Source: Melioribacteraceae bacterium
GTDB lineage: Bacteria > Bacteroidota > Ignavibacteria > Ignavibacteriales > Melioribacteraceae
Assembly: GCA_021739765.1 (NCBI GenBank)
Contig: JAIPBD010000001.1
Span: 310,001 to 374,000, forward strand
DNA length: 64,000 nucleotides
Reading direction: 5' to 3'
Shown here: positions 25,747-35,615 of the stretch, one piece after another
Numbering within the stretch: position 1 is the stretch's first letter
Layout of the letters: each line of letters starts with the position of its first letter
Notes under the pieces: model-generated
Told to the model about the DNA's origin: nothing
What the model saw: the letters and a program-made list of their open reading frames with translations, nothing else
The model's database searches: none
Program-made: the position numbers and the translations under genes

Positions 25747-27975
25747 ATGACAGATTACAAAATTGTATGGACAAAGATTGATGAAGCTCCGGCTCTTGCA
25801 ACTTATTGTTTTTTACCGATTGTGGAAGCATATTCAAAAGGAACCGGCATCGGATTCGAACAAAAGGATATTTCACTAGCCGGCAGAATTATAGCAAACT
25901 TCCCGGAAAAATTAACCGAAGATCAAAAAATTCCCGACTATCTTGAAGAACTCGGAATTCTCGCCAAAACTCCCGAAGCAAATATTATTAAACTGCCTAA
26001 TATCAGCGCTTCAATCCCACAACTTCAATCCGCAATTAAAGAACTTCAGGAAAAGGGATTTGATATTCCCGACTATCCTGAAGAAGCAAAAACTGATGAA
26101 GATAAAATATTGCAAAAAAGATTTGCGAAAGTTTTAGGTTCCGCCGTGAATCCGGTATTAAGGGAAGGGAATGCAGATAGAAGAGCGGCTGCGTCGGTAA
26201 AGGAATTCGCGAAAAAGAATCCGCACAAAATGATGCGACCTTGGCCGGAATCCGGTTCTAAAACTCGTGTTGCTCACATGAAAGAGAAAGATTTTTACGG
26301 TTCCGAAAAATCTGTTACGGTTCAAGAAAATATCAATGTAAGAATTGAATTCGAAAACACGTCCGGCGAAAAGAAAGTATTGAAAGAAAATTTAGGTCTT
26401 TTGACGGGTGAAGTGATTGATACATCGGTGATGAACGTAAACGCATTAAGATCATTTTACGCCGAACAAATTGAAGAAGCAAAAAAAGATGGTGTCCTTC
26501 TTTCCTTGCACCTAAAAGCCACGATGATGAAAATCTCCGATCCGATTATGTTCGGTCATTGCGTGTCGGTTTATTTTGAAGAAGTTTTAAGCAAACATGC
26601 AGAAACCCTAAAAGAAATAGGAGCAAATTTAAATAATGGACTCGCAGACGTAATTTCAAAATTGAGCAAATTACCGGATACCAAAAGAACTGAAATTGAA
26701 GCTGATATCGCGAAAGTTTACGAAACTCAACCCGCCCTCGCAATGGTTGATTCACGACACGGAATTACAAATTTGCACAGACCTAATGACGTAATTGTTG
26801 ATGCCTCAATGCCGAATGTTGTTCGTGATGGTGGAAAAATGTGGAACAATAATGATGAATTACAAGATTGCATCGCGATGGTGCCCGACCGTTCTTACGC
26901 GACAATGTACAGCGAAATTGTTGAGGACGCGAAACGAAACGGTCAATTTGATCCATCAACAATGGGTTCGGTTTCTAATGTCGGTTTGATGGCAAAGAAA
27001 GCGGAGGAGTACGGCTCTCATGATAAAACATTCGAAGCTCCTTCAAGGGGGAAAATTAGTGTGATTGACTCGAAGAACGAAGTTGTTATTGTGCAGGAAG
27101 TTGAGACCGGTGATATTTTCCGAATGTGCCAAACCAAAGACGAAGCTATTAAAGATTGGGTGAAACTCGCTGTTAAAAGAGCTGCGGTTTCGGATTCACC
27201 TGCAATATTTTGGCTTCATGAAAATCGTGGGCACGATGCCGAAATTATAGCCAAAGTATACACTTATTTGAACGATCATGATACTTCCGGATTGGAGATC
27301 AAAATTCAGAAACCGGATGATGCTATGAAATACACTTTGAAACGAGTTAGAAATGGGGAAGATACTATTTCCGTAACAGGGAATGTACTTCGGGATTATT
27401 TAACAGATCTGTTCCCAATTTTGGAACTTGGAACAAGCGCCAGAATGCTTTCGATTGTACCATTGCTAAATGGTGGAGGATTATTTGAAACCGGTGCCGG
27501 TGGCTCTGCTCCGAAACATGTTCAGCAGTTTTTAAAAGAAGGTCATCTAAGATGGGATTCACTCGGCGAATATTGCGCTTTGGTTCCTTCTTTAGAATTA
27601 GCGGCTGAAAAAACGGGAAATGCTAAAGCGAAAATTCTCGCAGAAACACTCGATCAGGCTGTCGGTAAATATCTGGAAAATGAAAAAGCCCCTTCAAGAA
27701 AAGTGAACGAAATTGATAACAGAGGAAGTTCGTTTTATCTTGCATTATATTGGGCGGAAGCACTTTCTTTACAAGAAAAAGATCTCGAAATGAAAAACCG
27801 TTTTGGTAAAATGTTTGCCGAGTTGAAATCAAACGAACCGAAAATTAATGAAGAACTAATTTCGGTTCAGGGCCAACCTGTTGATATAAATGGTTACTAT
27901 TTCCCGGATGTTAAATTAGCTTCGGATGCTATGCGTCCTAGCCCGACTTTTAACTCAATTTTAGAATCATTATAG
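25747..27975 (+). CDS. icd: Isocitrate dehydrogenase (NADP+), monomeric type
   Basis: The 742-residue protein is the monomeric class of NADP-dependent isocitrate dehydrogenase, which oxidises isocitrate to 2-oxoglutarate and CO2 in the TCA cycle. Diagnostic stretches are [58 protein letters not shown] (of which DVIVDASMP is conserved), [27 protein letters not shown] and the C-terminal GYYFPD. The length is standard for the family and no key residue appears lost. It is a single-gene unit: a clear Rho-independent terminator follows 9 bases after the stop. Confidence 0.97.
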   Translation: MTDYKIVWTKIDEAPALATYCFLPIVEAYSKGTGIGFEQKDISLAGRIIANFPEKLTEDQKIPDYLEELGILAKTPEANIIKLPNISASIPQLQSAIKELQEKGFDIPDYPEEAKTDEDKILQKRFAKVLGSAVNPVLREGNADRRAAASVKEFAKKNPHKMMRPWPESGSKTRVAHMKEKDFYGSEKSVTVQENINVRIEFENTSGEKKVLKENLGLLTGEVIDTSVMNVNALRSFYAEQIEEAKKDGVLLSLHLKATMMKISDPIMFGHCVSVYFEEVLSKHAETLKEIGANLNNGLADVISKLSKLPDTKRTEIEADIAKVYETQPALAMVDSRHGITNLHRPNDVIVDASMPNVVRDGGKMWNNNDELQDCIAMVPDRSYATMYSEIVEDAKRNGQFDPSTMGSVSNVGLMAKKAEEYGSHDKTFEAPSRGKISVIDSKNEVVIVQEVETGDIFRMCQTKDEAIKDWVKLAVKRAAVSDSPAIFWLHENRGHDAEIIAKVYTYLNDHDTSGLEIKIQKPDDAMKYTLKRVRNGEDTISVTGNVLRDYLTDLFPILELGTSARMLSIVPLLNGGGLFETGAGGSAPKHVQQFLKEGHLRWDSLGEYCALVPSLELAAEKTGNAKAKILAETLDQAVGKYLENEKAPSRKVNEIDNRGSSFYLALYWAEALSLQEKDLEMKNRFGKMFAELKSNEPKINEELISVQGQPVDINGYYFPDVKLASDAMRPSPTFNSILESL

Positions 27976-27984
27976 AAAATTTAT

Positions 27985-28009
27985 GGAGCGACTTCTTGTC
28001 GCTCCTTTT
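27985..28009 (+). terminator. Rho-independent terminator after icd
   Basis: GGAGCGAC at 27985-27992, loop TTCTT, GTCGCTCC at 27998-28005, then TTTT. Confidence 0.92.
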
Positions 28010-28198
28010 GGTTTTATATCCTTCCTAAAATAAGATGCTATATCCTTTAATAATCTAAGTTGCTTTTAGTTGCCCTAACTTCTAATTTGGTCAATCCGAT
28101 AATTTTCCGGTTCAGCATATAACAATGTTTGTGGGAATTAGTTATGGGTTGAAAGGATTATTATAACGCTTCGATCGAAATCCTAATCAGGGGAGTTT

Positions 28199-29695
28199 AT
28201 GGGTAACTTTCTTCTTTTCCTTCGCTATAATATTTTTGCCTGGTATTTTATAATTTTTGCGACAATTGTTGCCAGCATTATTGGGGCATCATATTTTATT
28301 GAGTACCAACCTGAGATTCCCTGTCAGTTAAAATCCACATCCGACGTTTACTCTTACGCAAAAAATAATGACGAGGAAGAGAAACAATTCAATACCATCA
28401 AAATCGGAAAATTCAGCTCAGGTACTAACGCAATTTGTTTGGGTAGACTTGGAAACTGGTACAAGCTGAAATTTAAAAATGGAGATATTGGTTGGGTAGA
28501 AGGTGGTAACATTGCACCCAATAAATTTACTGTTGTTCAAGATGATGAAGATTTTGGAGGTGAATGGGTTTGGTACTTATACAAATCACCGGAATTATCC
28601 GATAGTTTGAGAATTACCGGTATTAGTCCGGGCGATTCATTAACACGATTGTTTGAGTTTAAGAAAACAGATTCTCGGTCATTTGAAAAAGTTAAAACAC
28701 CGGATGGTGATGAGGGGTGGATTGTTGATAAACTTCCTGAACGGGTTGGCGTCCGGTTTCAATATTCTCCGAAAGAATTCATTATAAATTTTACTGAAGT
28801 TAATTCAAAATTAATCGGCTATTCTGTAGACTCACTTGTCAGCGAATTTGGATTACCTTCAGCAATTCAGAAATCAAATAATAATCAGTCAATTCTTTTT
28901 TATTCGAATATCAATTTATATGACTCTGCATATGTTGCTCCTGGTGTTAAATTAAAGTTATTGAATGGCAGTGTAGCTGAAATTAATGAATGGGGTGAGG
29001 CTTATGTAACCATTCCGGATCTATTACCAATGGCATCATTTTTCCGGATAATTCCATTTGCTAATATTATTCGTAACCTCGATCCATTTGAATTCATAAA
29101 AATTAGAGGGGGCAATCAATCTTATTTTTTAGCCGGTTTTTGGGATGATATAGTTTATTCAATTCTTTGGTTGATATTCTTCATCATCTATCTTTTGGTT
29201 TTTATGTTGCCCACAACCATTTCCACCCTTATAGCAGAAGTTTTAGCAAAGCACCCGGCGATATCGAATAAAATGCTTCAGTATGTCGTAATTCCGCTTT
29301 CTTTAATTTTAAGTTACTTTTGGTATTTAATAATTATTTTTAACGTAAATCCGTTTAGAGAAAGTGTGTTTATTTGCAGCGCTTTATACATTCCTATTTT
29401 ACTTTCGGGATTCTCTGTCGTCTCTGGAGTGGTATCGAATAGATGTCCAAAGTGCAGGGCTTACAACAGTTTTGGTGAAAAAACTTCTTATGACGGTAAA
29501 AATATAAGCGAAACGAAATATAAAGAAATTCGCACGGACGGTTCTTACGAAGAAGCAACCGGAAATGTGGTTCATAACACTCTCACCACAAAATACTTTA
29601 CTGATCACAGAAACTGTCATAATTGCGGATTTCGTTGGAATATCAAAAGATCGATTTCAGAATCCAAATCGAGCAAGGGATTTGAGGGAAGGTAG
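28199..29695 (+). CDS. Membrane protein with SH3-like and zinc-ribbon parts
   Basis: A 498-residue protein starting with a membrane helix (about 10-33). An exported region follows that contains a bacterial SH3-like segment (SSTNAIC... is degenerate; GRLGNWYKLKFKNGDIGWVEG is typical) and a second similar one (DGDEGWIVDKLPERVG). After residue 315 come three or four membrane helices. The cytoplasmic tail has two Cys pairs, CPKC near 415 and CHNCG near 472, that could form a zinc ribbon. The ATG has GGGGAG upstream. I do not know a named family with this order. SH3-like segments often bind cell-wall peptides, so an envelope-sensing role is conceivable but unproven. Confidence 0.65.
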   Translation: MGNFLLFLRYNIFAWYFIIFATIVASIIGASYFIEYQPEIPCQLKSTSDVYSYAKNNDEEEKQFNTIKIGKFSSGTNAICLGRLGNWYKLKFKNGDIGWVEGGNIAPNKFTVVQDDEDFGGEWVWYLYKSPELSDSLRITGISPGDSLTRLFEFKKTDSRSFEKVKTPDGDEGWIVDKLPERVGVRFQYSPKEFIINFTEVNSKLIGYSVDSLVSEFGLPSAIQKSNNNQSILFYSNINLYDSAYVAPGVKLKLLNGSVAEINEWGEAYVTIPDLLPMASFFRIIPFANIIRNLDPFEFIKIRGGNQSYFLAGFWDDIVYSILWLIFFIIYLLVFMLPTTISTLIAEVLAKHPAISNKMLQYVVIPLSLILSYFWYLIIIFNVNPFRESVFICSALYIPILLSGFSVVSGVVSNRCPKCRAYNSFGEKTSYDGKNISETKYKEIRTDGSYEEATGNVVHNTLTTKYFTDHRNCHNCGFRWNIKRSISESKSSKGFEGR

Positions 29696-29773
29696 ACTTA
29701 AATGTCAGTCGAGTCAGGTTTGAAAATCGGGTTGTTACTTTTTTGATTTAGTATTTATCGCCAAGATGAGTAT

Positions 29774-30784
29774 TTATTCCAAAAAGTACATATTCATAAC
29801 ACCCTTGCCTTTTACGGCAATTTCACCGCGATCTATCAGCTTAAACTTGTCCTTTACCAAATCGTAAGTGTTTTGTGAAATATTTATTCTCATTGGCTCC
29901 GAATTACTTTCCATTCTGCTGGCAGTATTGACGGTATCGCCAAAAATATCATAGACATATTTCGTTTTGCCCACAACTGCTCCAACGACAGGACCCGTGC
30001 TAATTCCGGCTCGTAATTGAAAACCCAAACCCAGATTTTTTCGGTTTCTTTCGTTCAGAAAATCTATTAGACCCCTCGCGATTTCAATTATAATCTCAGC
30101 ATGTTTATTGTTAGAAACCGGCACTCCGCAAGCTGCCATGTAAGCATCACCAATAGTTTTAATTCTTTCGCCGCCATTTCGATAAGTAATTTCGTCAAAA
30201 GCGGAAAAAATTTCATTTAGTTCGGTTATTAAATCATCAGCGGAGGTTTTTGATGAAATAGATGTGAACCCGACAAGATCGGTAAACAAAATTGTCACAT
30301 CTTCAAAATGTTCCGGCATCGAGAAACCGTCTTCCATTAAATCATTAATAATTTTTCGGGGAAGAATGTTTTCGAGAAGTTGGTCGGCTCTTTTAGTAGT
30401 GCGGACTAAATTTAAGTGCGTTTTTACTCTGGCTTCAACAATTGCCGGATGAAACGGTTTCGTGATATAGTCTGCGGCGCCAAGTTTAAATCCTTTTGTT
30501 TCATCTTCAATATCATTCAAAGCGCTGACAAAAATCACCGGGATATGTTTTGTATTATTACTGGACTTCAGCTTTTCAATCACTTCATACCCATCCATTC
30601 CGGGCATCATAATATCTAATAAAATCAGATCGGGTGGATTACCGGAGTTCGCAATTTTTAAAGCCGTTTCACCATTAAGCGCTATTTTACGTTTATATGC
30701 GGAAAGTAAACCGGAAAGAATATCCAAATTCTCGGGAGTATCATCGACAATAAGAATTGAGGGTATGTAGGATAAGCCGTTCAT
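29774..30784 (-). CDS. Response regulator with class III adenylate cyclase output
   Basis: The 336-residue protein has a receiver domain (1-125; VDDTPEN, LILLDIMMPGMDG, and the Lys in YITKPFHP) joined to a class III nucleotide cyclase domain (about 150-335). Catalytic features are present: the two metal Asp (FTDLVGFTSIS and the D of TIGDAYMA) and the substrate-specifying Lys and Asp (ERIKTIGDAYM, YDIFGDTVNTASRME), which point to ATP, hence cAMP, rather than GTP. It is the last gene of the SiaBC/AAA+ operon, and its ATG overlaps the stop of the lone receiver gene (TGATG). Phosphorylation by the operon's kinase probably controls cAMP synthesis, which is an inference. Confidence 0.9.
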   Translation of the reverse strand: MNGLSYIPSILIVDDTPENLDILSGLLSAYKRKIALNGETALKIANSGNPPDLILLDIMMPGMDGYEVIEKLKSSNNTKHIPVIFVSALNDIEDETKGFKLGAADYITKPFHPAIVEARVKTHLNLVRTTKRADQLLENILPRKIINDLMEDGFSMPEHFEDVTILFTDLVGFTSISSKTSADDLITELNEIFSAFDEITYRNGGERIKTIGDAYMAACGVPVSNNKHAEIIIEIARGLIDFLNERNRKNLGLGFQLRAGISTGPVVGAVVGKTKYVYDIFGDTVNTASRMESNSEPMRINISQNTYDLVKDKFKLIDRGEIAVKGKGVMNMYFLE

Positions 30785-31149
30785 CAGTTATTTAAAATTT
30801 GATGAATTGAATTAAGCATTTTCTCGGAATCGAATGGTTTTAGTAAATAATCAACTGCGCCGAGTTGCAAACCTTTCTCCATTTCGGCTTGCGAATCTTT
30901 TGAAGTCAAAAAGATTACCGGAATATTTTTGGTATACTCATTACTTTTTAATTCTTTTATTACTTCGTATCCATCCTTGCCGGGCATCATAATATCTAAC
31001 AAAATAAGATCAGGTCGAACGGGGGAGTTAGCTATCTTTAAAGCTAAATCACCATTTATTGCGACTTTCTTTTGGTAATCTTTTAAAATACTCGAAAGTA
31101 TTTGAATGTTTTCGGGTGTATCATCCACGATTAATATTGTTTTATCCAT
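30784..31149 (-). CDS. Single-domain response regulator
   Basis: A 121-residue stand-alone receiver: acidic pair in LIVDDTPENIQ, phosphorylation Asp in LILLDIMMPGKDG, switch Thr in FLTSKDS, and Lys in LLKPFD. It has no output domain, so it should act by protein contact or as a phosphate shuttle or sink in a relay, as CheY or Spo0F do. Its sequence is close to the receiver halves of the two neighbours (REC-cyclase and REC-PP2C), suggesting local duplication. It starts 7 bases after the AAA+ gene and overlaps the cyclase gene by one base. Confidence 0.92.
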   Translation of the reverse strand: MDKTILIVDDTPENIQILSSILKDYQKKVAINGDLALKIANSPVRPDLILLDIMMPGKDGYEVIKELKSNEYTKNIPVIFLTSKDSQAEMEKGLQLGAVDYLLKPFDSEKMLNSIHQILNN

Positions 31150-31156
31150 TTACACT

Positions 31157-34100
31157 TCACACGATATTTAGTTTTGAAACATCCTCTTCTTCAATTGTCG
31201 CGAGATCATCATCGTTATGTTCAATCATCGCCGCTAATCTTTCTTCTTGCAGGCTTATTACATCAAAAAGGATATTTCTTGCTGTTCGGGCATTACCAAA
31301 ATTTTTATCGCGTTTTTGGTAAAGTGTGTCAAACAAAGTTAATAGTCTAACATTAGCATTTGGTGAAATTTTATATCCGCTGGATTTTGCCATTATTTCA
31401 CAAATTTTCATCAACTGACCTGGAGTATAATCTTCGAATTCAAATGTATTAGTAAATCTTGAAGTCAGTCCGGGGTTCGTCTCCATAAAGGTTTTCATTT
31501 CGTTGGTGTAACCGGCAACGATGCAGATAAATTGACCTCGATAATCTTCCATTCTTTTGAGCAAAGTTTCGATTGCTTCCTGGCCGAAATCGTTTCCTCC
31601 GCGGGAAAGTGTGTAAGCCTCATCAATAAAAAGTGTACCGCCAAGTGCTTGTTTAATTACCGCATCAGTTTTGATAGCCGTTTGACCTTGATAACCCGCA
31701 ACCAATTGCGCTCTGTCAACTTCTACCAAATGTCCTTTTTCGATAATTCCAAGTTCACGGAAAATGTCGCTCATTATTCGAGCCACGGTTGTTTTTCCGG
31801 TTCCGGGATTTCCTGTAAAGACGGAATGAAGTGGTTTTTCCATCACTTGCATTCCTCTTTCTCTTCGTATCTTGGCAATTTTTAATCCGCTAACAAGTTT
31901 TGTAACACTTTCTTTTACGGAAGTTAACCCGGTAAGCGACTCAAGGGAGGCGAGATGTTTCTGAAGTTTTTGCTCATCACCTTTGAATACTTTCTTAACA
32001 GTTTCTGCTTTCTGAGGAAGAATGTCAGAGAAATCTTCGATTCTGTAAGTTGATTTCTGTTCGTTAGTTAACTCTGTATGTGGAATTTCTGTAAGACGAG
32101 AAAGCATCCTTTTTTCCGCGCCATCCATTATATTTCTTACAATTCTTGCATTTCCAAAGTTTTTATCACGATTTCTGTAGATTTCATTAAAATGCTTTTG
32201 AAGAGCGATTTTAGCGTCATTATAAATAGTTTTTTTCTGCGAGGTCGCAATTCTTTCGGCAATTTCAAGTAATTCATCCGGAGTATAATCTTCAAAATGA
32301 AATGTTTTTGTGAAGCGGGATTTCATTCCGGGATTACTTTCCAAAAATTCTTTCATTTCGTTAGTATAGCCGGCCGCGATTGTAATAAACTTTCCGCGAT
32401 CGTCTTCCATGCGTTTTAATAATGCATCTATAGCCTCTGTTCCAAAATCCGAGCCGCTATCGCCCTTTTTAACAAGTGTATACGCTTCATCGATAAAAAG
32501 TGTACCGCCCATTGATTTATCGATGATCTCATTTGTTTTATCGGCGGTCTGACCAACATAACTCGCCACCAACCCTTTGCGGTCGGTTTCAATTAAATGG
32601 CCTCGTGGTAAAACTCCCAAACCGGAAAAAATATCTCCAATTATTCGAGCAACAGTAGTTTTGCCGGTTCCAGGATTTCCGAGAAAAAGAATATGGGATG
32701 TAAATTTACTGCGGATATCTTCACCAAGATTTCTATAATACTTAGCAAGTTTCACCATTTCCCGAACGTCATTTTGAACAGATGTTAATCCGGTTAGTGA
32801 TTCTAATTTTTTCAACGCCGAATTTAGTTTTTCCTCATCAATAGGAATGTCAACCTTTTTACTTTCATCAACAGGTGAAATGATTGATTGAATATCATCC
32901 AAAGTGATGGTAACCATTTTATCGCGGGTTCGTTCGTGTTTTGGTGTTTGCAAGTATCGTTTGCTAAGTGCCATTTTTGCGTCTTCGAAAAACTTTCGCA
33001 CCGTACGCGCGTTTCCAAAATTTTGATCCCGGTTGCGGTATAGTTTTGTGAATTCTTTAACAAGAGTCTCTTCGGCACCGGGAGTAATTTTATATTCTTC
33101 GGCAATCATCATTTTGCGGAAAATTGCCATCATTTCTTCAGGAGTATAATCTTCGAAATTGAAAGTATGGGTCATTCGAGATTTCATGCCCGGATTTGCT
33201 TCGAGGAATGATTGCATCTCATTCGGATAGCCGGCCGCAATTACGAAAAAATCACCTTTTTTATCTTCCATTCGTTTAAGTAATACATCGATTGCTTCCT
33301 GTCCAAAATCTTGACCGCTTCCGCCTTGTTTTACTAATGTGTAAGCTTCATCGATAAAAAGCACATTTCCCATTGCCGACTCAATGATTTTTTCGGTCTT
33401 TTGCGCGGTTTCGCCGATGTATTGTCCAACCAGTTCAGCTCTATCGACTTCAATAACTTTGCCTTCTTTTAATAATCCCATTCCTTTAAATATTCTACCC
33501 ATCAAACGCGCGATAGTGGTTTTACCGGTTCCGGGATTACCAAGGAAAATCGCGTTAATTGCAATTTTATCTTGAGCTTTCAAGCCGATCTGTTTCCGCT
33601 CTTTCATGAACTCGATATAATCGATTAATTCACGAACGGATTTTTTAATTGAATTAAGCCCGATGTTGCTGTCAAGTTCTGAAAGCACTTCTTCGAAATT
33701 AATTTCATCGGATTTGGCTTTATCCTCGGACGGCTTTTCTTTACCGGGTTCGGAATTGTCTATTACAGACTTTTCAGAAACCAAGAAGTTTTTTGTGGCG
33801 ATGTTTTTTCTTTCCAGGAATATTTCAACTCTTCCTTCGCCTTCGCCCCAGAACGGGGAAGATGAAGCATCGCAGTATTGCCTAAACATCATCGCGTCCC
33901 AATCAGAAGGAACTTCCACCTCTACATTTCCTTGGTGGATGATTTCTTCATTCAGATACCACGCAATAAAAACTTGATGTTTCTTCGCTTCCTTATTAAA
34001 AAACGGATTATTAAATATTACTTCAACACCAATTTTTTGAATTGAACTGATATTAAACTCATTAAAGAATTCTTTTTTGTCATCACCGGCGTTACCGTCA

Positions 34101-34978
34101 AATAATCGAATGGAAAAAATATCCATTAAGTTATTTTCGGAATATTTCACCGAATATTTATCATTGCTCGAACCTGAAGTTGGCGATGAAGATTTGAATT
34201 CAACCGATTTCTTTTCGTAAGTGTTTAGCGCATTTTCAATAGAGGAAAGTTTTTCATTATTTGGATACTTTTCTTTCAATTCCGGTAATTTTTGTAATAC
34301 TGGAGTTAGTTGATTCAATCTAAACATTGATTCAAGAAGGAATATTTCCCAGGTTTGTTCATTCTCAAGCGATTTTCCGGATTCTAGAACTTTCTTGCTG
34401 ATCAACAAAGCGAACCAATATTCTTTTGCCTCGATCGCGGCCTGAACATAATCTTGATATTTGGCAATATCGGATTCGTCAAAATTTTCTTTTTTTGCAA
34501 TGAGCTTTTCTGCTCGATCAAAATATTTCCTTGTAGATTCCCACTCCTTGTGTGCGCCTCGATCCATCATGATCGCGAGTTCGTAAGAACCGGCTGCTTT
34601 TTTGATAGAACCCATCGCCCCCAAAGCTTTCGATTTATTATAATACGACCAAGCGAGCATATCTTTTTGCACATCCTGAGTCATATTAAAATCGTAAACA
34701 GCGCCTTCAAAACTGCTAAGCCTTAAATGCAAATAAGCACGGTAAGTTTGAGCAATTATTGTATTGCCTGCCATTTCCTTCGACTTATTGAGATATTCCA
34801 TCGCAATAAGCGGATTCCCGTTTTCTAACAACGACCATGCGTAGCAAACGTTACTTTCCGCGTTGTTTGGTTGTTCATTAACCAGTTTTTCCGCAATTGG
34901 TAATGCAAGTCGGGCTCGACCGTGTAATAAATGGTCAAAAGCTTCTTTTTGTAATTTATATAAATCGGCTGAGTTCAT
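31157..34978 (-). CDS. TPR protein with three CbbX/SpoVK-type AAA+ domains
   Basis: The 1273-residue protein has a helical TPR-like region (about 1-245), a beta-rich domain (about 265-400, around EVIFNNPFFNKEAKKHQVF), then three tandem AAA+ domains of the CbxX/CfqX family. Each has an intact Walker A GNPGTGKTT (near residues 480, 765 and 1055), a Walker B LFIDEAYTL, an IAAGY or IVAGY sensor stretch and a NFGNAR(T/I) motif. Such ATPases thread or remodel partner proteins in hexameric rings. CbbX, SpoVK and EccA have only one such domain, and EccA also has an N-terminal TPR part. Within the operon it follows the SiaC-like and small helical protein genes and is a plausible effector of the partner switch, by inference. 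Confidence 0.88.
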   Translation of the reverse strand: MNSADLYKLQKEAFDHLLHGRARLALPIAEKLVNEQPNNAESNVCYAWSLLENGNPLIAMEYLNKSKEMAGNTIIAQTYRAYLHLRLSSFEGAVYDFNMTQDVQKDMLAWSYYNKSKALGAMGSIKKAAGSYELAIMMDRGAHKEWESTRKYFDRAEKLIAKKENFDESDIAKYQDYVQAAIEAKEYWFALLISKKVLESGKSLENEQTWEIFLLESMFRLNQLTPVLQKLPELKEKYPNNEKLSSIENALNTYEKKSVEFKSSSPTSGSSNDKYSVKYSENNLMDIFSIRLFDGNAGDDKKEFFNEFNISSIQKIGVEVIFNNPFFNKEAKKHQVFIAWYLNEEIIHQGNVEVEVPSDWDAMMFRQYCDASSSPFWGEGEGRVEIFLERKNIATKNFLVSEKSVIDNSEPGKEKPSEDKAKSDEINFEEVLSELDSNIGLNSIKKSVRELIDYIEFMKERKQIGLKAQDKIAINAIFLGNPGTGKTTIARLMGRIFKGMGLLKEGKVIEVDRAELVGQYIGETAQKTEKIIESAMGNVLFIDEAYTLVKQGGSGQDFGQEAIDVLLKRMEDKKGDFFVIAAGYPNEMQSFLEANPGMKSRMTHTFNFEDYTPEEMMAIFRKMMIAEEYKITPGAEETLVKEFTKLYRNRDQNFGNARTVRKFFEDAKMALSKRYLQTPKHERTRDKMVTITLDDIQSIISPVDESKKVDIPIDEEKLNSALKKLESLTGLTSVQNDVREMVKLAKYYRNLGEDIRSKFTSHILFLGNPGTGKTTVARIIGDIFSGLGVLPRGHLIETDRKGLVASYVGQTADKTNEIIDKSMGGTLFIDEAYTLVKKGDSGSDFGTEAIDALLKRMEDDRGKFITIAAGYTNEMKEFLESNPGMKSRFTKTFHFEDYTPDELLEIAERIATSQKKTIYNDAKIALQKHFNEIYRNRDKNFGNARIVRNIMDGAEKRMLSRLTEIPHTELTNEQKSTYRIEDFSDILPQKAETVKKVFKGDEQKLQKHLASLESLTGLTSVKESVTKLVSGLKIAKIRRERGMQVMEKPLHSVFTGNPGTGKTTVARIMSDIFRELGIIEKGHLVEVDRAQLVAGYQGQTAIKTDAVIKQALGGTLFIDEAYTLSRGGNDFGQEAIETLLKRMEDYRGQFICIVAGYTNEMKTFMETNPGLTSRFTNTFEFEDYTPGQLMKICEIMAKSSGYKISPNANVRLLTLFDTLYQKRDKNFGNARTARNILFDVISLQEERLAAMIEHNDDDLATIEEEDVSKLNIV

Positions 34979-34996
34979 AGTTTGTGTGGAATCTAA

Positions 34997-35233
34997 TTAG
35001 TCGAGATTTCTCAAAGTATCCATAAGATCTTTGTATTTTAATAATTTCTGCTGGGCTTTGTCACCCAATTTTGAGATACGTGCAGCTGTTTTTAAAAGTT
35101 TATCGTAATTTTCTTTCAACATTTGATATTCTACCATTAGTTGGTCTCTATCAATATCATGCCATTTAGCAATTCGTTCGGCTCTTGATTGGGATTCATA
35201 ATATTCTTGGAAAATATCTTCATGTTCGCTCAT
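34997..35233 (-). CDS. Small helical protein of the SiaBC/AAA+ operon
   Basis: A 78-residue, highly charged, probably coiled-coil protein (AKWHDIDRDQLMVEYQMLKE then LLKTAARISKLGDKAQQK; both stretches are heptad-like). No signal peptide, membrane helix or recognised family. It lies 7 bases after the SiaC-like gene and 18 bases before the AAA+ gene, so it is part of the operon. It could be an adaptor linking SiaC or the phosphorelay to the AAA+ protein, which is conjecture from position only. Confidence 0.75.
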   Translation of the reverse strand: MSEHEDIFQEYYESQSRAERIAKWHDIDRDQLMVEYQMLKENYDKLLKTAARISKLGDKAQQKLLKYKDLMDTLRNLD

Positions 35234-35240
35234 AACTTCC

Positions 35241-35615
35241 TCACTTAGTAAAAATATTGAATGGAATTTTAGTGTCTTCTTTTAATTCTTCACCCATTTC
35301 TTGAATGTCTTCATCATCTTCTTCGTGATACCAATTAATTTTTACCTCTCCACCGCCTTTAAAATAGGTTTCAAGTTTCTCGATTATGTCCGAAACGAAT
35401 TTAATAGAACTTGAATTCAAATAATCAAGATCGAAATTAAGTGTTAATTCACCGGTTACATTTAACATGTATTGATTAATCCAATCGACAATTTGCCCAT
35501 AAAATTCCGATGTATTTTCGGGATATGAGGAGCCTTTAATTTCCATAATTCCGGTATCAGGATCGCAATTTACGGTTGGAGTATTTTTGGTTTGCTCTAA
35601 ATTTAAACTATCCAT
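35241..35615 (-). CDS. siaC: SiaC family regulatory phosphoprotein (DUF1987)
   Basis: The 124-residue protein matches DUF1987/SiaC: GIMEIKGSSYPENTSEFYGQ (YPEN and FY are diagnostic), a WINQY stretch, then DYLNSSSIKFVSDI, and an acidic C-terminal WYHEEDDEDIQEMGE. In Pseudomonas SiaC is a STAS-like partner-switch protein phosphorylated on Thr68 by SiaB, dephosphorylated by SiaA, and in its free form activates the diguanylate cyclase SiaD. Here the matching site is Ser (N67-S68-S69-S70), also phosphorylatable. The start overlaps the siaB-like stop by eight bases. No SiaD-type gene is nearby, so its target must differ. Confidence 0.88.
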   Translation of the reverse strand: MDSLNLEQTKNTPTVNCDPDTGIMEIKGSSYPENTSEFYGQIVDWINQYMLNVTGELTLNFDLDYLNSSSIKFVSDIIEKLETYFKGGGEVKINWYHEEDDEDIQEMGEELKEDTKIPFNIFTK

